From Vibrio celticus (GTDB lineage: Bacteria > Pseudomonadota > Gammaproteobacteria > Enterobacterales > Vibrionaceae): DNA of 64,000 nt. The stretch's first letter is position 1; each line of letters starts with the position of its first letter. Location of the stretch: assembly GCF_024347335.1 (NCBI RefSeq), contig NZ_AP025464.1:434001-498000 (forward strand), read 5' to 3'. The translations under genes and the position numbers were made by a program. The notes beneath the pieces are model-generated. The model searched no databases. It was not told the DNA's origin and saw nothing but the letters and a program-made list of their open reading frames with translations. Positions 44,429 through 54,198 of this stretch are shown one piece after another.

Positions 44429-44685
44429 GACGGTTTCCACGCTGAGTAGTCTCAAACCTTCGAGACTCAAACAGACAATGTTGTACTGAACTTCGTGTGC
44501 AGTTTGTAATGTATTTATCCGAGAGAATTAAATTGGTGAATACTTCTCTTGGGTATGCATCGCTTCAATCAATGAGAGGATTCTAAAATGAGAGGGGAAA
44601 AGTCGTTAATCGCGTTTGATGGATGATATCCTCACTTAGTGAAATTTATAGTTAACTATATGATTTATCTATCTTTAAATGGATA

Positions 44686-44722
44686 TAAAAAAGGTCTGCG
44701 AAGTAAAAATACTTGGCAGACC
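44686..44722 (-). terminator. Terminator of the aaeXAB-like operon
   Basis: GGTCTGC-G-AAGTA/TACTT-G-GCAGACC with one mismatch, followed on the minus strand by a long T-run. It lies 33 bases past the FUSC gene stop. Confidence 0.88.
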
Positions 44723-44754
44723 GTTTTGTTTTGAATTGTTGAGTGTATTTAGTT

Positions 44755-46110
44755 CTAAGCAGTGACCTTCACTCTAAATAGATCAGTAAACAACTTCGCT
44801 ATCATCAGAATAATCATTATGTTTACGAGCATCAAAAGTGGCGTTTCAATTCTATAAACCGGTGTGAGGTTGAGTGCACCTGACGTGAGAACAACCAGCA
44901 AGTTAATCCCTAATATTCGATGTACCATGAGTTTTGGTGTGTTGAATACTTTCCAAATCACGACAGTATTGACGAAATAAAATAGGGCGAGCTCCCATAG
45001 TTCTGTCATCAAGGGCATAACAAAAATGTACTGCAATAAAATGACAGTGCCTGTACCTAATACACCAAAAAAAGCATCTTTGATTATGCTCGGTGGCATC
45101 GTTGGCACCATAGAAGAAAATACGCCCGCAATCATAGGGAAAATAAACCCACCAGGTACGGGTAGATAAATCCAAATCAGTAAAGAGGTGACAAACATCA
45201 ACACACCCTGAAGTACCTTGCGCGCATCTTCATTCAAATGTTGAACAAATGTACGGTGTCCATGGTGCCAAGACACCTCTTTGTTCAATTCCATGCCTAA
45301 AAGATCGTCCCCGATTAAAGAGTCGCTTGGTGTAGATACGCTAAAGCTCTCGATGCTTACAAGGACTGTAGACCAATTTGTTGTATCTTGATTTTCGCCT
45401 GATGCATGCTGTAACAGTTTGTCTTGCAGGTGAGCCATCTCATTAATACGAAGTCGCCAATGTTGGATGTTTTCTTTCAGGTGATAGCTCCCCGTCAAAG
45501 GAAGTTCAGCCAACTGAAAAAGTTTGTCTATGTTGGCAGTATTACTTTCTAAGTCTTCGACATTAATGGTACCTGTTTCTTTCATAGCACGGATGAGTAC
45601 CGCTCTACTATTATCGAAGCGGTCTAAGAACTGTTGTTCAGTGTTAACCGGCCAAATTAAACGATAGACGACAGAAAAGGTCGCGATGCCAAGTACGGTT
45701 TCTTGTATGCGTAGTACGGCAAAATGGAAGGTCACTTGGCTATCAAACCCACCCATACAAGAAATAATCGAACAGACCGCGAAACCAATTGAAAACACAT
45801 AACCATACTTCTCATCACTAGACATGAAAATACAAGTGCCTAAGAACACGGTAAAAAATGTTAGAAACAAAAATCGATCTTGTGAAAACATCGCAATGAG
45901 GAAAAAGGCATAACCGGTCCCTAACAAGGTTCCCATTAATCGGTTATGACCTTTGTTTATCGCATGAGCAAAACTCTCATTCAATGCCATCACTGCAACC
46001 GCAATCGCTGCCCAATATGGCTTCTCCCATCCGAACCATAAGGCCAGGCATATAGAAATAACGATAGAAAGCGCCGCTTTGATCGCTTCTTTAGTCGATG
46101 CAGTGAGCAT
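44755..46110 (-). CDS. FUSC-family efflux protein, AaeB-like
   Basis: I place the start at the ATG at 46110, after AGGTGAT; the GTG three codons upstream is less likely. The 451-residue inner-membrane protein has an N-terminal set of six helices (residues about 10-150), a cytoplasmic region (about 160-300) and a second set of helices (about 310-450). This is the FUSC/aromatic-acid exporter fold of AaeB, though shorter than E. coli AaeB. AaeB exports p-hydroxybenzoate and related aromatic acids. Its adaptor and a DUF1656 protein are just upstream in the same operon. Confidence 0.88.
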   Translation of the reverse strand: MLTASTKEAIKAALSIVISICLALWFGWEKPYWAAIAVAVMALNESFAHAINKGHNRLMGTLLGTGYAFFLIAMFSQDRFLFLTFFTVFLGTCIFMSSDEKYGYVFSIGFAVCSIISCMGGFDSQVTFHFAVLRIQETVLGIATFSVVYRLIWPVNTEQQFLDRFDNSRAVLIRAMKETGTINVEDLESNTANIDKLFQLAELPLTGSYHLKENIQHWRLRINEMAHLQDKLLQHASGENQDTTNWSTVLVSIESFSVSTPSDSLIGDDLLGMELNKEVSWHHGHRTFVQHLNEDARKVLQGVLMFVTSLLIWIYLPVPGGFIFPMIAGVFSSMVPTMPPSIIKDAFFGVLGTGTVILLQYIFVMPLMTELWELALFYFVNTVVIWKVFNTPKLMVHRILGINLLVVLTSGALNLTPVYRIETPLLMLVNIMIILMIAKLFTDLFRVKVTA

Positions 46111-46123
46111 AAATATCACCTAA

Positions 46124-46984
46124 CTATTTGATTATTTTAATCGAGGCAGTCATGCCAACGCGCAGTTGTAAATCTTCTGGTCTTTCGTCTAACGTCACTT
46201 TGATAGGAATGCGTTGAGCTAGGCGTATCCATTGGAAGTTTGGATTCACATTTGGCAATAAGTCATTACCTGTGCTCCCATCTTGCTTGGCGATACCAAA
46301 ACCAATACTTTTGATATGTCCTCTTAGTTGAACATTGTTATGCATCATCAGTGTCACATAGGCAGTGTCTTGAACGTCGACTCCGACTAAGTCTGTCTCT
46401 TTGAAATAACCTTCAATCCAAAAACTATCCTCATCAATTAACGCGACAACGGGCGTGTTTGCGACTACTTGTGAGCCTTCACGTAGGCTTAGATTAGTAA
46501 TATAACCATTAGTTGGCGCATACACCTTTGTATACTCAAGGTTAAGTTGTGCTTCTTCGACGTTTGCTTTAGCCAGTTGAACGTTCGCAGACGAAGTCTC
46601 AACCGCATTACTGAGGTTGTTTAGCGTTAAAACTGGAATAGCACCTGGCGTTCTTTTTTCTAAGTTCAGTGCGCGTTGCTCTTCATTCTTTGCTTTTGCA
46701 AGTAATGCTAATGCTTGTTTTTGAGAAGCTAAGGCCTTGTGATAGGTAGCTTCGTAAAGGCTTGGGTCGATTTCGAACAGAATATCGCCTTTGGCCACTT
46801 GAGAGTTATCATTAACATGGACTTTCGTTACTTGGCCTGTGACACGTGGTGTTATAGAGACAATATAAGCACTCACCTGGCCGTCTCTAGTCCAAGGGTT
46901 GCTTGAATAAGATTGGTAATATCCATAAATGACAGAGCCAGCGGCTGAGAATAATAGGAGTGTAATGAGATAACGTTTTATCAC
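46124..46984 (-). CDS. HlyD-family adaptor, AaeA-like
   Basis: A 286-residue protein with an N-terminal membrane anchor (about residues 5-25), a lipoyl-like segment (HVNDNSQVAKGDILFEIDPSLYEATY), coiled-coil helices, and the second lipoyl half (VYAPTNGYITNLSLREGSQV). It is the periplasmic adaptor of the pump. It starts 10 bases after the DUF1656 gene and ends about 14 bases before the FUSC gene, so all three are one transcript in the order aaeX-aaeA-aaeB. Confidence 0.9.
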   Translation of the reverse strand: MIKRYLITLLLFSAAGSVIYGYYQSYSSNPWTRDGQVSAYIVSITPRVTGQVTKVHVNDNSQVAKGDILFEIDPSLYEATYHKALASQKQALALLAKAKNEEQRALNLEKRTPGAIPVLTLNNLSNAVETSSANVQLAKANVEEAQLNLEYTKVYAPTNGYITNLSLREGSQVVANTPVVALIDEDSFWIEGYFKETDLVGVDVQDTAYVTLMMHNNVQLRGHIKSIGFGIAKQDGSTGNDLLPNVNPNFQWIRLAQRIPIKVTLDERPEDLQLRVGMTASIKIIK

Positions 46985-46994
46985 AGGAATTGCC

Positions 46995-47207
46995 TCAAAA
47001 AATGGTAATGAATTGGCCGATGATGCCAGTAAAAATGACGATTAGGCTTAACTCAACTAATGCAGGAAGTGCGACATATTTATGAAGTCCTAATCTGGTT
47101 GTGATTGAGCCGGTCAATATCGTCAACACATAAGCCAATGCGACAACCAGTAACAGCGGTGGAAAGTAAACCTCTCCCCATACAAGTTCATGCGGCATCG
47201 TATTCAT
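46995..47207 (-). CDS. DUF1656 membrane protein, AaeX-like
   Basis: A 70-residue protein with two membrane helices and the DUF1656 start (HELVWGEVYFPPLLLVVALAYVL). In E. coli AaeX leads the aaeXAB aromatic-acid efflux operon, and the same order is seen here. Its function within the pump is unknown. No aaeR-type LysR regulator is adjacent. Confidence 0.88.
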   Translation of the reverse strand: MNTMPHELVWGEVYFPPLLLVVALAYVLTILTGSITTRLGLHKYVALPALVELSLIVIFTGIIGQFITIF

Positions 47208-47678
47208 GGTTTTGCCCTCTATTCGTTTGATGAATGTAACGATAGCGGAGTTATATTTATTGTGATAATCGCTTATGGAGGACCGTATCCATCAAAAATC
47301 CAACTTTACTCGGTGACTATAATAAGCACGCCTCTGTTTAGTGCCGGAAGCCAGTAGAACAAGGAAAGATAGGTTTAGGCTTTGGGTGTAAAAACATTAA
47401 TCGAAATTTATTTCGAAAATAATCTCGATTTACTACCGTGAACTAAATCCAATAAAAACAATCACTTTAGAGGTAAATTGCACATTAAGACCTCTCAAAA
47501 TAGTCAAAGTGATGATTTGATCCATCAAATGGGATTACATAATAAAACCTTTTGTTCTTAATATTTGGTTCGAAGCAACGAGACGCTTTATTTATTTTGA
47601 ATAATCCAACAAATATCATTATTAAGTTATTCGTTAGGTTATTTAATCCTTATATTTAGTAACAAGAGTAAATTTGTC
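47208..47678. other. Divergent promoter region of aaeXAB-like and aspT genes
   Basis: About 470 bases, AT-rich, between divergent operons. No coding frame or strong hairpin was found. It must contain promoters for both directions; I could not pin them down. Confidence 0.45.
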
Positions 47679-49394
47679 ATGGACATTATTTCTAATCTAT
47701 TTGACATGGCACCATTTGTCGCACTATTTATTACACTCTCATTGGGTTATATGGTTGGTAAAATTACCATCGGCCGATTTGTTTTAGGCGGAGTAGCCGG
47801 AACACTATTAATGGGCGTAATTATTGGGCAATTTGGTGTTCAGATTGATCCCGGCGTAAAAAGTATTTTCTTTGCGCTCTTTATTTATGCTGTTGGTTAT
47901 CAAGGCGGCGCACAATTCTTTAAAGCGCTTAACTTTAGAACCATCAACATACTGTTGTCTGCGGTGGTTATGACGGTTTCAGGCTTATTGTGTGTACTTG
48001 CTGCTGCTTGGTTATTTGACCTAGACAGAGGTACTGCTGCGGGCCTAGCGGCTGGTGGTTTAACTCAGTCTGCGATCATTGGTACTGCAGGCGATGCGAT
48101 CGCACGTTTGGGTGGTGTGTCTGAAGAAGCCAAACACCTGATGCAAACTAATGTTGCTGTAGGTTACGCTGTAACATATATCTTTGGCTCATTAGGTCCA
48201 ATCTTGATGGTGACTTGGGTATTCCCAACACTGATGAAGTGGGATATCCGATCGGAAGCTATCGCAATAGAGGAAAAAAACTCCAACGGTAAACGCGATT
48301 TAGCAGATGGCGAATTTAACGCAGTCACCGCTCTAGTCACACGTGCTTTTAAAGTAACTAACGACGACAAACTGGTTGGAAAAACACTAGCGCAATTGAA
48401 TCAATCATCACTTGCTGCGTGTATCGAACTTATTGAGCGCGACGGAAAAGAGCTGAATGCAGACAAGTTCACAGCACTTAAAGCGGGCGATCTTGTTGTG
48501 GTTACTGGCCGTAGAAATGCGGTTCATGAGCTACAGAGTAAGGCTGAAAGCAATGAAGTAGCCTTACCGGAAAGCTATGAAGTTATTGAAGAAAATCGTC
48601 AACTTATTGCTGATAACCGCAAGCTTATTGGTCGTTCTTTAAGAGAAATCAAAGACAGCTCGAACGAACGTTCATTCCGTGGCGTGTATGTGACAGATTA
48701 CATCCGCGAAGGTGCTTCAGTCGCGATTACTGATGATCTTATTGTTCAGAAAAACGACGTTATTCAATTAACAGGTACCGCTCAAGACATCAACCGAGTT
48801 GAAAAACACATCGGTAAGCGCATGGGTTCAGCAACCATGACTGATTTCATCGTACTGGGTTTCGGTATGGTACTGGGTCTACTTATCGGCTTAATCAGCT
48901 TTAAGATTGCAGGTATTCCCGTAACGATTGGTTCTGGTGCAGGTTGTTTGATCTCAGGCTTGCTTGTTGGTTGGTTGCGTAGCCGAAACCCACATGTGGC
49001 TCAGTTCCCAGCGGGTGCAGCAAACTTCATTCGTGATTTTGGTTTAGCAGCGTTTGTTGGCATTGTTGGCCTAGAGGCTGGGCCCCAAGCAGTTGACACT
49101 ATTAAAGAACACGGTATGTCACTTCTGTTTTTGGGTATGGCGGTCACCATCATTCCACAGATTATTTCGTTCTTCTTCTCGTACTTTGTATTGAAGATCA
49201 AGAACCCAGTAGAAGCTTTAGGTTGTGTAACCGGTGGTCGAAGCGCAAACCCAGCGTTCGCTGCATTGATGGAAAAAACAGGCAATGCAACGCCAGTATT
49301 CTCTTTCACTGTAACTTACGCCGTAGCCAACGTGTTACTGACTCTATGGGGCCCAATTATCGTCGGAATCATTACTGTTAATGCTGGTATGTAA
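47679..49394 (+). CDS. aspT: Aspartate:alanine exchanger
   Basis: The 571-residue protein matches the AspT (AAEx) family: two blocks of membrane helices (about 5-190 and 385-570) around a cytoplasmic part with two RCK_C/TrkA_C modules (about 210-370). Motifs include GLTQSAIIGTAGDAIARLGG and, in the second half, TGGRSANPAFAALME. AspT swaps external aspartate for internal alanine. Coupled to intracellular aspartate decarboxylation this yields a proton-motive force in Tetragenococcus halophilus. The aspD gene follows after 162 bases, confirming the pathway. Confidence 0.94.
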   Translation: MDIISNLFDMAPFVALFITLSLGYMVGKITIGRFVLGGVAGTLLMGVIIGQFGVQIDPGVKSIFFALFIYAVGYQGGAQFFKALNFRTINILLSAVVMTVSGLLCVLAAAWLFDLDRGTAAGLAAGGLTQSAIIGTAGDAIARLGGVSEEAKHLMQTNVAVGYAVTYIFGSLGPILMVTWVFPTLMKWDIRSEAIAIEEKNSNGKRDLADGEFNAVTALVTRAFKVTNDDKLVGKTLAQLNQSSLAACIELIERDGKELNADKFTALKAGDLVVVTGRRNAVHELQSKAESNEVALPESYEVIEENRQLIADNRKLIGRSLREIKDSSNERSFRGVYVTDYIREGASVAITDDLIVQKNDVIQLTGTAQDINRVEKHIGKRMGSATMTDFIVLGFGMVLGLLIGLISFKIAGIPVTIGSGAGCLISGLLVGWLRSRNPHVAQFPAGAANFIRDFGLAAFVGIVGLEAGPQAVDTIKEHGMSLLFLGMAVTIIPQIISFFFSYFVLKIKNPVEALGCVTGGRSANPAFAALMEKTGNATPVFSFTVTYAVANVLLTLWGPIIVGIITVNAGM

Positions 49395-49556
49395 TTAAAC
49401 GACCAATTCATTACAAGTTTCATAGCGACAAGAAAGATTTCAATTTATTAAAAGTCCTAACCAATAACGACATTGGGTAGGACTGAATAATCACACTTAA
49501 GTAAACACACTAATTTATTGTTAAAGTTTTCAAAATTAAATTATTAGGTAAATATT

Positions 49557-51155
49557 ATGACTACACAAAATACAAATATCGACTTTTCAAAATTCGCTGA
49601 TTTAAGCCCATTTGAATTAAAAGACAAATTAATTGAAGTTGCTCAAGCAGTGCCAGACCGTGCTTTACTAGACGCAGGTCGTGGTAATCCAAACTTCTTA
49701 GCAACATTGCCACGTAAAGCATTTATTCGTTTGGGTGAATTTGCAGTAATGGAAGCGGAACGTAACTACGCTTACCTCGGTGGTGATTTCGGTGGTATCC
49801 CTGATGGCGTGGGTATCGTTGAGCGTTTCGATACGTTTACTAAAGAATACTCAAACGACAAAGGTGTTCAGTTCATCGAGCGCGCACTAAGCTACGCAAA
49901 AGATCGTCTAGGCATCCAAAAACAAGCGTTCCTAAACGAACTCGTTCTTGCTTACCTAGCGTGTAACTACCCAGTACCACCACGTATGTTGACTAACATT
50001 GAGAAAGTGGTGAAGCAGTACATTGCAGAAGAGATGTATGGCCTAGTTCCAATGACCACGGACTTTGACTTGTTTGCAACGGAAGGTGGTACGGCATCAA
50101 TGACCTACACATTCCAAACGATGTTCAACAATGGTCTATTGAAAAAAGGCGATAAAGTGGCGCTAATTACGCCAATCTTTACCCCTTACCTAGAAATCCC
50201 AGAGCTTTCTGAGTACGAACTAGAGATCGTTGAACTGCGTCTTGATGAGACCACTTGGCAGCTACCAATGTCTGAAATCGAGAAACTGGCAGATACAGAC
50301 ATCAAACTACTTTGCGTTGTTAACCCTGCTAATCCAGCATCAGTGAAATTCTCTGACGAGACTCTAGAGAACCTAACAAACTTTGTGAATGAGCAACGCA
50401 GTGACCTATTCATCATCACTGATGACGTATACGGTACATTTGCCGATGACTTCGTTTCTCTATTTGCAAAACTACCGTACAACACACTTTGTGTATACTC
50501 GTTCTCTAAGTACTTTGGCGCAACAGGCTGGCGTTTAGGTACTATTGGTATCCAACACAAAAACGTATTTGATGACGCACTAAGTTCTTTCAGCGAAGAA
50601 AAACAGTGTCAACTTGATGACCGTTACAAAACACTGACTCCAGAGCCACGTGACATTAAGTTCATCGACCGCATCGTTGCGGATAGCCGTAGCGTAGCCT
50701 TGAATCACACTGCCGGTCTATCTCTACCGCAACAAGTGCAAATGGCGATGTTTGCTCTAACTTGCCTAATGGATTCTGAAGGTAGCTACAAAGCAGCATG
50801 CAAACGCATCATTCGTGAGCGCTACATAACTCTATACACCAACATGGGGCTAGAAGTTGAAGAGAACAAAGATCGTGTGGACTACTACACACTACTAGAG
50901 CTAGACACTCTAGGTGGCAAATTATACGGTCAAGAGTTCGTTGAATGGTTCAAAGCAAGCGGTAAAGGTAAAGATTTCTTATTCCGTCTAGCTCACGAAA
51001 CTGGTGTTATTTTACTACCAGGAAATGGCTTCGATACTGTACATGCGTCGGTTCGCGTATCTCTGGCTAACCTGACTCACCATGAGTACGAACTGATTGG
51101 CCGCGCAACTCGCAAGGTATTGGACGAGCACTTCGCTGAGTTTCAAGACGCATAA
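49557..51155 (+). CDS. aspD: Aspartate 4-decarboxylase (bifunctional transaminase)
   Basis: A 532-residue fold-type I PLP enzyme. The PLP lysine is Lys318 in YSFSKYFGATGWRLG, preceded by VVNPANPASVKF and ITDDVYGTF. AspD converts L-aspartate to L-alanine and CO2 and has a weaker aminotransferase activity; large oligomers are typical. The length and the N-terminal region (RALLDAGRGNPNF, YLGGDFGGIPDG) match AspD rather than a generic aminotransferase. With aspT it forms an aspartate/alanine decarboxylation cycle. The pdxY gene, which can supply the cofactor, follows 205 bases on. Confidence 0.95.
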   Translation: MTTQNTNIDFSKFADLSPFELKDKLIEVAQAVPDRALLDAGRGNPNFLATLPRKAFIRLGEFAVMEAERNYAYLGGDFGGIPDGVGIVERFDTFTKEYSNDKGVQFIERALSYAKDRLGIQKQAFLNELVLAYLACNYPVPPRMLTNIEKVVKQYIAEEMYGLVPMTTDFDLFATEGGTASMTYTFQTMFNNGLLKKGDKVALITPIFTPYLEIPELSEYELEIVELRLDETTWQLPMSEIEKLADTDIKLLCVVNPANPASVKFSDETLENLTNFVNEQRSDLFIITDDVYGTFADDFVSLFAKLPYNTLCVYSFSKYFGATGWRLGTIGIQHKNVFDDALSSFSEEKQCQLDDRYKTLTPEPRDIKFIDRIVADSRSVALNHTAGLSLPQQVQMAMFALTCLMDSEGSYKAACKRIIRERYITLYTNMGLEVEENKDRVDYYTLLELDTLGGKLYGQEFVEWFKASGKGKDFLFRLAHETGVILLPGNGFDTVHASVRVSLANLTHHEYELIGRATRKVLDEHFAEFQDA

Positions 51156-51220
51156 GTTCAAGTCTGGCTTAGAATCAAATACATGATTTAAAGCCGATGA
51201 CGTCCAACTCATTAAGAATA

Positions 51221-51241
51221 AGCCTCGGCGATGTCGAGGCT
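51221..51241 (+). terminator. Weak hairpin after aspD
   Basis: AGCCTCG/CGAGGCT with a seven-base loop but no T-run. Possibly partial termination between aspD and pdxY. Confidence 0.4.
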
Positions 51242-51360
51242 ATTCCGACCAAATAAGCACAGTGGTTAGATCGAAAAACTGCTTACCTTGATGTTCCATT
51301 GTGTTTATTTAGTCGTCTTATCCAAGTAATCAAATCTATTTCAAACTCAAAGAGCGGCGT

Positions 51361-52218
51361 ATGAAAAGCATTATTTCTATTCAATCTCACGTGGTTTATG
51401 GGCATGCAGGAAACAGTTCTGTGGTTTTTCCAATCCAAAGAATGGGACTTGATGTGTGGCCAATCCATACTGTTCAGTTCTCTAATCACACTCAATATCA
51501 ACAAGGTTGGACTGGGCAAACATTCGGCTCAGATGATATTCGAAACTTGATTCGAGGCTTAGAAAACATCAACGTATTGAAAGACTGTGGTGCGATCCTA
51601 TCGGGTTATCAGGGAAGTGCAGACCAATGTAAAGCGGTTGCCGAGTCGGTTAATCTAATTAAAGAAAAGAACCACAATGCACTTTATGTTTGTGACCCTG
51701 TAATGGGTGACCCAGATAAAGGTTGTATTGTTGATGATGGCGTTAAAACCGCCATTACCAAGCACTTGTTGCCTATTGCCGATGTCATCGTGCCAAACCA
51801 ATTTGAACTAAGCGAATTGACAGGAACTAAAATCCTCTCACTTTACGATGCGGTTACTGCATGTAAGAAAGCATTGGAGCTTGGGCCAAAGATGGTGCTT
51901 GTGAAGCATCTTCACTCATTACCCGATGACGCGTTCAGTATGATTTTAGCAACAAAAAAGGCATGTTATTTAGCCCAACGACCGAACATTGAATTTGCTC
52001 AACAACCGGTTGGAGTCGGTGACCTTATCTCTGGCCTTTTTACCGCAGGGTTAATAAAGAGAATGTCTCCCGTTGCTGCATTCCGACATGCCAATAACGC
52101 GGTCTATGGTGTGTTGGAGCTAACTAAAAGTTATGGCACTTGGGAGCTACAAACGATCAATGCACAATATGAATTTGTAGAGCCTACCCACGATTTCAAC
52201 GTGGTCAAAATTGGATAG
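51361..52218 (+). CDS. pdxY: Pyridoxal kinase PdxY
   Basis: The 285-residue protein belongs to the ribokinase-like pyridoxal kinases. Visible motifs are SIQSHVVYGHAGNSSVVFPIQRMG at the start (shown in part: the conserved SHVVYGH), YVCDPVMGDPDKG, VPNQFELSELTG and VGVGDLISGLF, the last containing the catalytic Asp and anion hole. It phosphorylates pyridoxal to PLP in the salvage route. The position right behind aspD, a heavy PLP user, suggests functional linkage. A patatin gene follows about 200 bases later. Confidence 0.95.
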   Translation: MKSIISIQSHVVYGHAGNSSVVFPIQRMGLDVWPIHTVQFSNHTQYQQGWTGQTFGSDDIRNLIRGLENINVLKDCGAILSGYQGSADQCKAVAESVNLIKEKNHNALYVCDPVMGDPDKGCIVDDGVKTAITKHLLPIADVIVPNQFELSELTGTKILSLYDAVTACKKALELGPKMVLVKHLHSLPDDAFSMILATKKACYLAQRPNIEFAQQPVGVGDLISGLFTAGLIKRMSPVAAFRHANNAVYGVLELTKSYGTWELQTINAQYEFVEPTHDFNVVKIG

Positions 52219-52414
52219 AACGTTTAACTCCAATAGCGGTTGAGGGTGTACCTATTCGATGGGTCGCATCCTACAAACGAGATTACGAGCTAAGCCTAAA
52301 CCTAGCTATATTACTCCCAGAAAGAGACGGACTTCACTTTATCCCTATTTATTAACTTCTCTGTTTATCGTTTTTTATTAAACAGAGTCTCTGAATCATT
52401 TTAGAGAACATTAA

Positions 52415-53599
52415 ATGAGCCTAATTATGAACCGTCTAATTTCCTCGGGTTTTACCGTTGCTTTGTCATTCCTCGTAGTGGCATGTAGCTCACCCCACAC
52501 GTTGGATGTACGTGTACACAAAGACAATTACAAAGAAGTGGTTGTAGAAGAAGCGATATCAGAAAAAGAGCCTTTGCGTATGTGGGCGAGTGAGAATCCA
52601 GACTTCTTATACTCTCCAACCGATCAAACCACTCCAATTACCGTGTCAGGTGACCAACTAAATATCTTAGCTTTGTCAGGAGGCGGCGTGAACGGAGCCT
52701 TTGGAGCCGGTATTTTGATAGGGCTGCAAGAGTCTGGCCAAATGAAAGACTACTCAATAGTGACTGGCATCAGTGCAGGAGCGCTAATGGCACCATTTGT
52801 ATTCATCGGCGGAGATGCATTTCCGAAGATGAAGAAGGTGATGCTAACCATCAATGACAAATCAGTGCTTGGCAAAAAGAACTTTTTAAACACCGTGTTT
52901 AAAGATGCTTTTACTGACGGTAAAAAATTGAATCAATTTATCGCTCAGGCGTTCCCTGAACAGATGATCGAGCAAATTGCTGCGCGACACCGCAGCGGTA
53001 AGCGTTTATTTATTGGCAGCACACACTTTGATTCTGGGGAGCTCGTGATTTGGAATGTCGGCGCAATTGCAAATAGTGACATGCCGGATAAGTCTGAACT
53101 TATATATAAGGTTTTAGCAGCAAGTGCCTCCATTCCTGGCGTGTTCCCGCCGCAGTTTATCGATGTGAAATATGAAGGTAAAAGTTATGAAGAGTTGCAC
53201 GTCGACGGTGGTTTAGCCGCTCAAGTGTTCTTCAATCCATCAAACTTCGACTATCAGCAGATCTCAGATGCTCTTGGGTTAGAAAAACCACCACAGCTCG
53301 ATGTTATTCGAAATGGCGCACTGAAAGCGCCGTACCACTCGCTGAGAGATAAGGGTTTAGATTTAGTGGCAAACAGCGTATCCAGCCTGACTCTTGCTCA
53401 AACACGTGGTGATTTATATCGAATGAAATACATCAGCGAAATCAACAACATTGATATGCAATTTACTTACATCGAGCACGATTTTGGTTATGCCAAACGA
53501 ACCAAAGACATGTTTGATGAACACTACTTATTAACCATATATGAATATGGTTATCACAAAGCAACTCAGGGCAAACCTTGGGTAACCGAATTACCTTAA
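52415..53599 (+). CDS. Patatin-like phospholipase lipoprotein
   Basis: The 394-residue protein has a lipoprotein signal (VVAC, Cys about 24) and a patatin domain: the oxyanion hole LSGGGVNGAFGAGI, nucleophile GISAG with Ser120, and the dyad Asp264 in HVDGGLA. These motifs look intact, so a serine lipid hydrolase is expected. The C-terminal part after about 300 is variable. The next gene starts 16 bases after the stop and is probably co-transcribed. The lipobox suggests a membrane-anchored enzyme facing the periplasm or outside. Confidence 0.9.
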   Translation: MSLIMNRLISSGFTVALSFLVVACSSPHTLDVRVHKDNYKEVVVEEAISEKEPLRMWASENPDFLYSPTDQTTPITVSGDQLNILALSGGGVNGAFGAGILIGLQESGQMKDYSIVTGISAGALMAPFVFIGGDAFPKMKKVMLTINDKSVLGKKNFLNTVFKDAFTDGKKLNQFIAQAFPEQMIEQIAARHRSGKRLFIGSTHFDSGELVIWNVGAIANSDMPDKSELIYKVLAASASIPGVFPPQFIDVKYEGKSYEELHVDGGLAAQVFFNPSNFDYQQISDALGLEKPPQLDVIRNGALKAPYHSLRDKGLDLVANSVSSLTLAQTRGDLYRMKYISEINNIDMQFTYIEHDFGYAKRTKDMFDEHYLLTIYEYGYHKATQGKPWVTELP

Positions 53600-53615
53600 T
53601 TAGGGATATTGTAAA

Positions 53616-54041
53616 ATGAATAAAACAGTATTAACGCTACTTATCATGGCGACGTCTAGCGCTACAATGGCACAAAGCGTGACCTCAATGGATCAGCAAA
53701 AAGTCGATAACGATATGCTACAACTGGCCGACGTTCAGCAGGAAGCGGCGTTGTTCATGGTTGAAGAAAATTCAGACTACGTGGCGATTGACTACATTGG
53801 TCAGTGGGTTGAGGTGAACAATTACGTCACACACAAGGAAGCCAAAGAGCGCCAGCTTCAAAAGACCACCAAGAAATACATTTACTCGCAAACAGGTGAA
53901 ACTCTAGAATCCATCGAGCAGCGAATTGCTGAGCATATTCAAGTGGAGCAACCTAAGTATTTCAGTGTCGATGTTTACCGCAATTACCACGGTGATTCAG
54001 GCGACTTTAACTACCTAGCTCGAGTTATCGAATACATTTAA
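53616..54041 (+). CDS. Small exported protein, 141 residues (possibly DUF3316)
   Basis: A signal peptide (cleavage after MAQ, about residue 20) precedes a mature region of about 120 residues with no cysteine. The length and pattern recall the Vibrio-restricted DUF3316 family, but I cannot confirm it. It sits 16 bases after the patatin lipoprotein gene, so they are likely one operon, and the small protein may be a partner or inhibitor of the lipase. That is inference. Confidence 0.75.
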   Translation: MNKTVLTLLIMATSSATMAQSVTSMDQQKVDNDMLQLADVQQEAALFMVEENSDYVAIDYIGQWVEVNNYVTHKEAKERQLQKTTKKYIYSQTGETLESIEQRIAEHIQVEQPKYFSVDVYRNYHGDSGDFNYLARVIEYI

Positions 54042-54064
54042 GTTTTCGGTATAACATCAAAGAT

Positions 54065-54093
54065 AAAACCTACTGGCTCAAGTAGGTTTTTTT
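54065..54093 (+). terminator. Terminator of the patatin operon
   Basis: AAAACCTACT/AGTAGGTTTT with a six-base loop and seven T. Confidence 0.93.
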
Positions 54094-54198
54094 GTTTCAA
54101 ATCGACGAATTATTTCACTAATATTATTCTGACAAAGTAGATATTTCGTCAACCTGTGATAATTTAAATAGATAACGATTAAAAGTAAGCACAACAAA

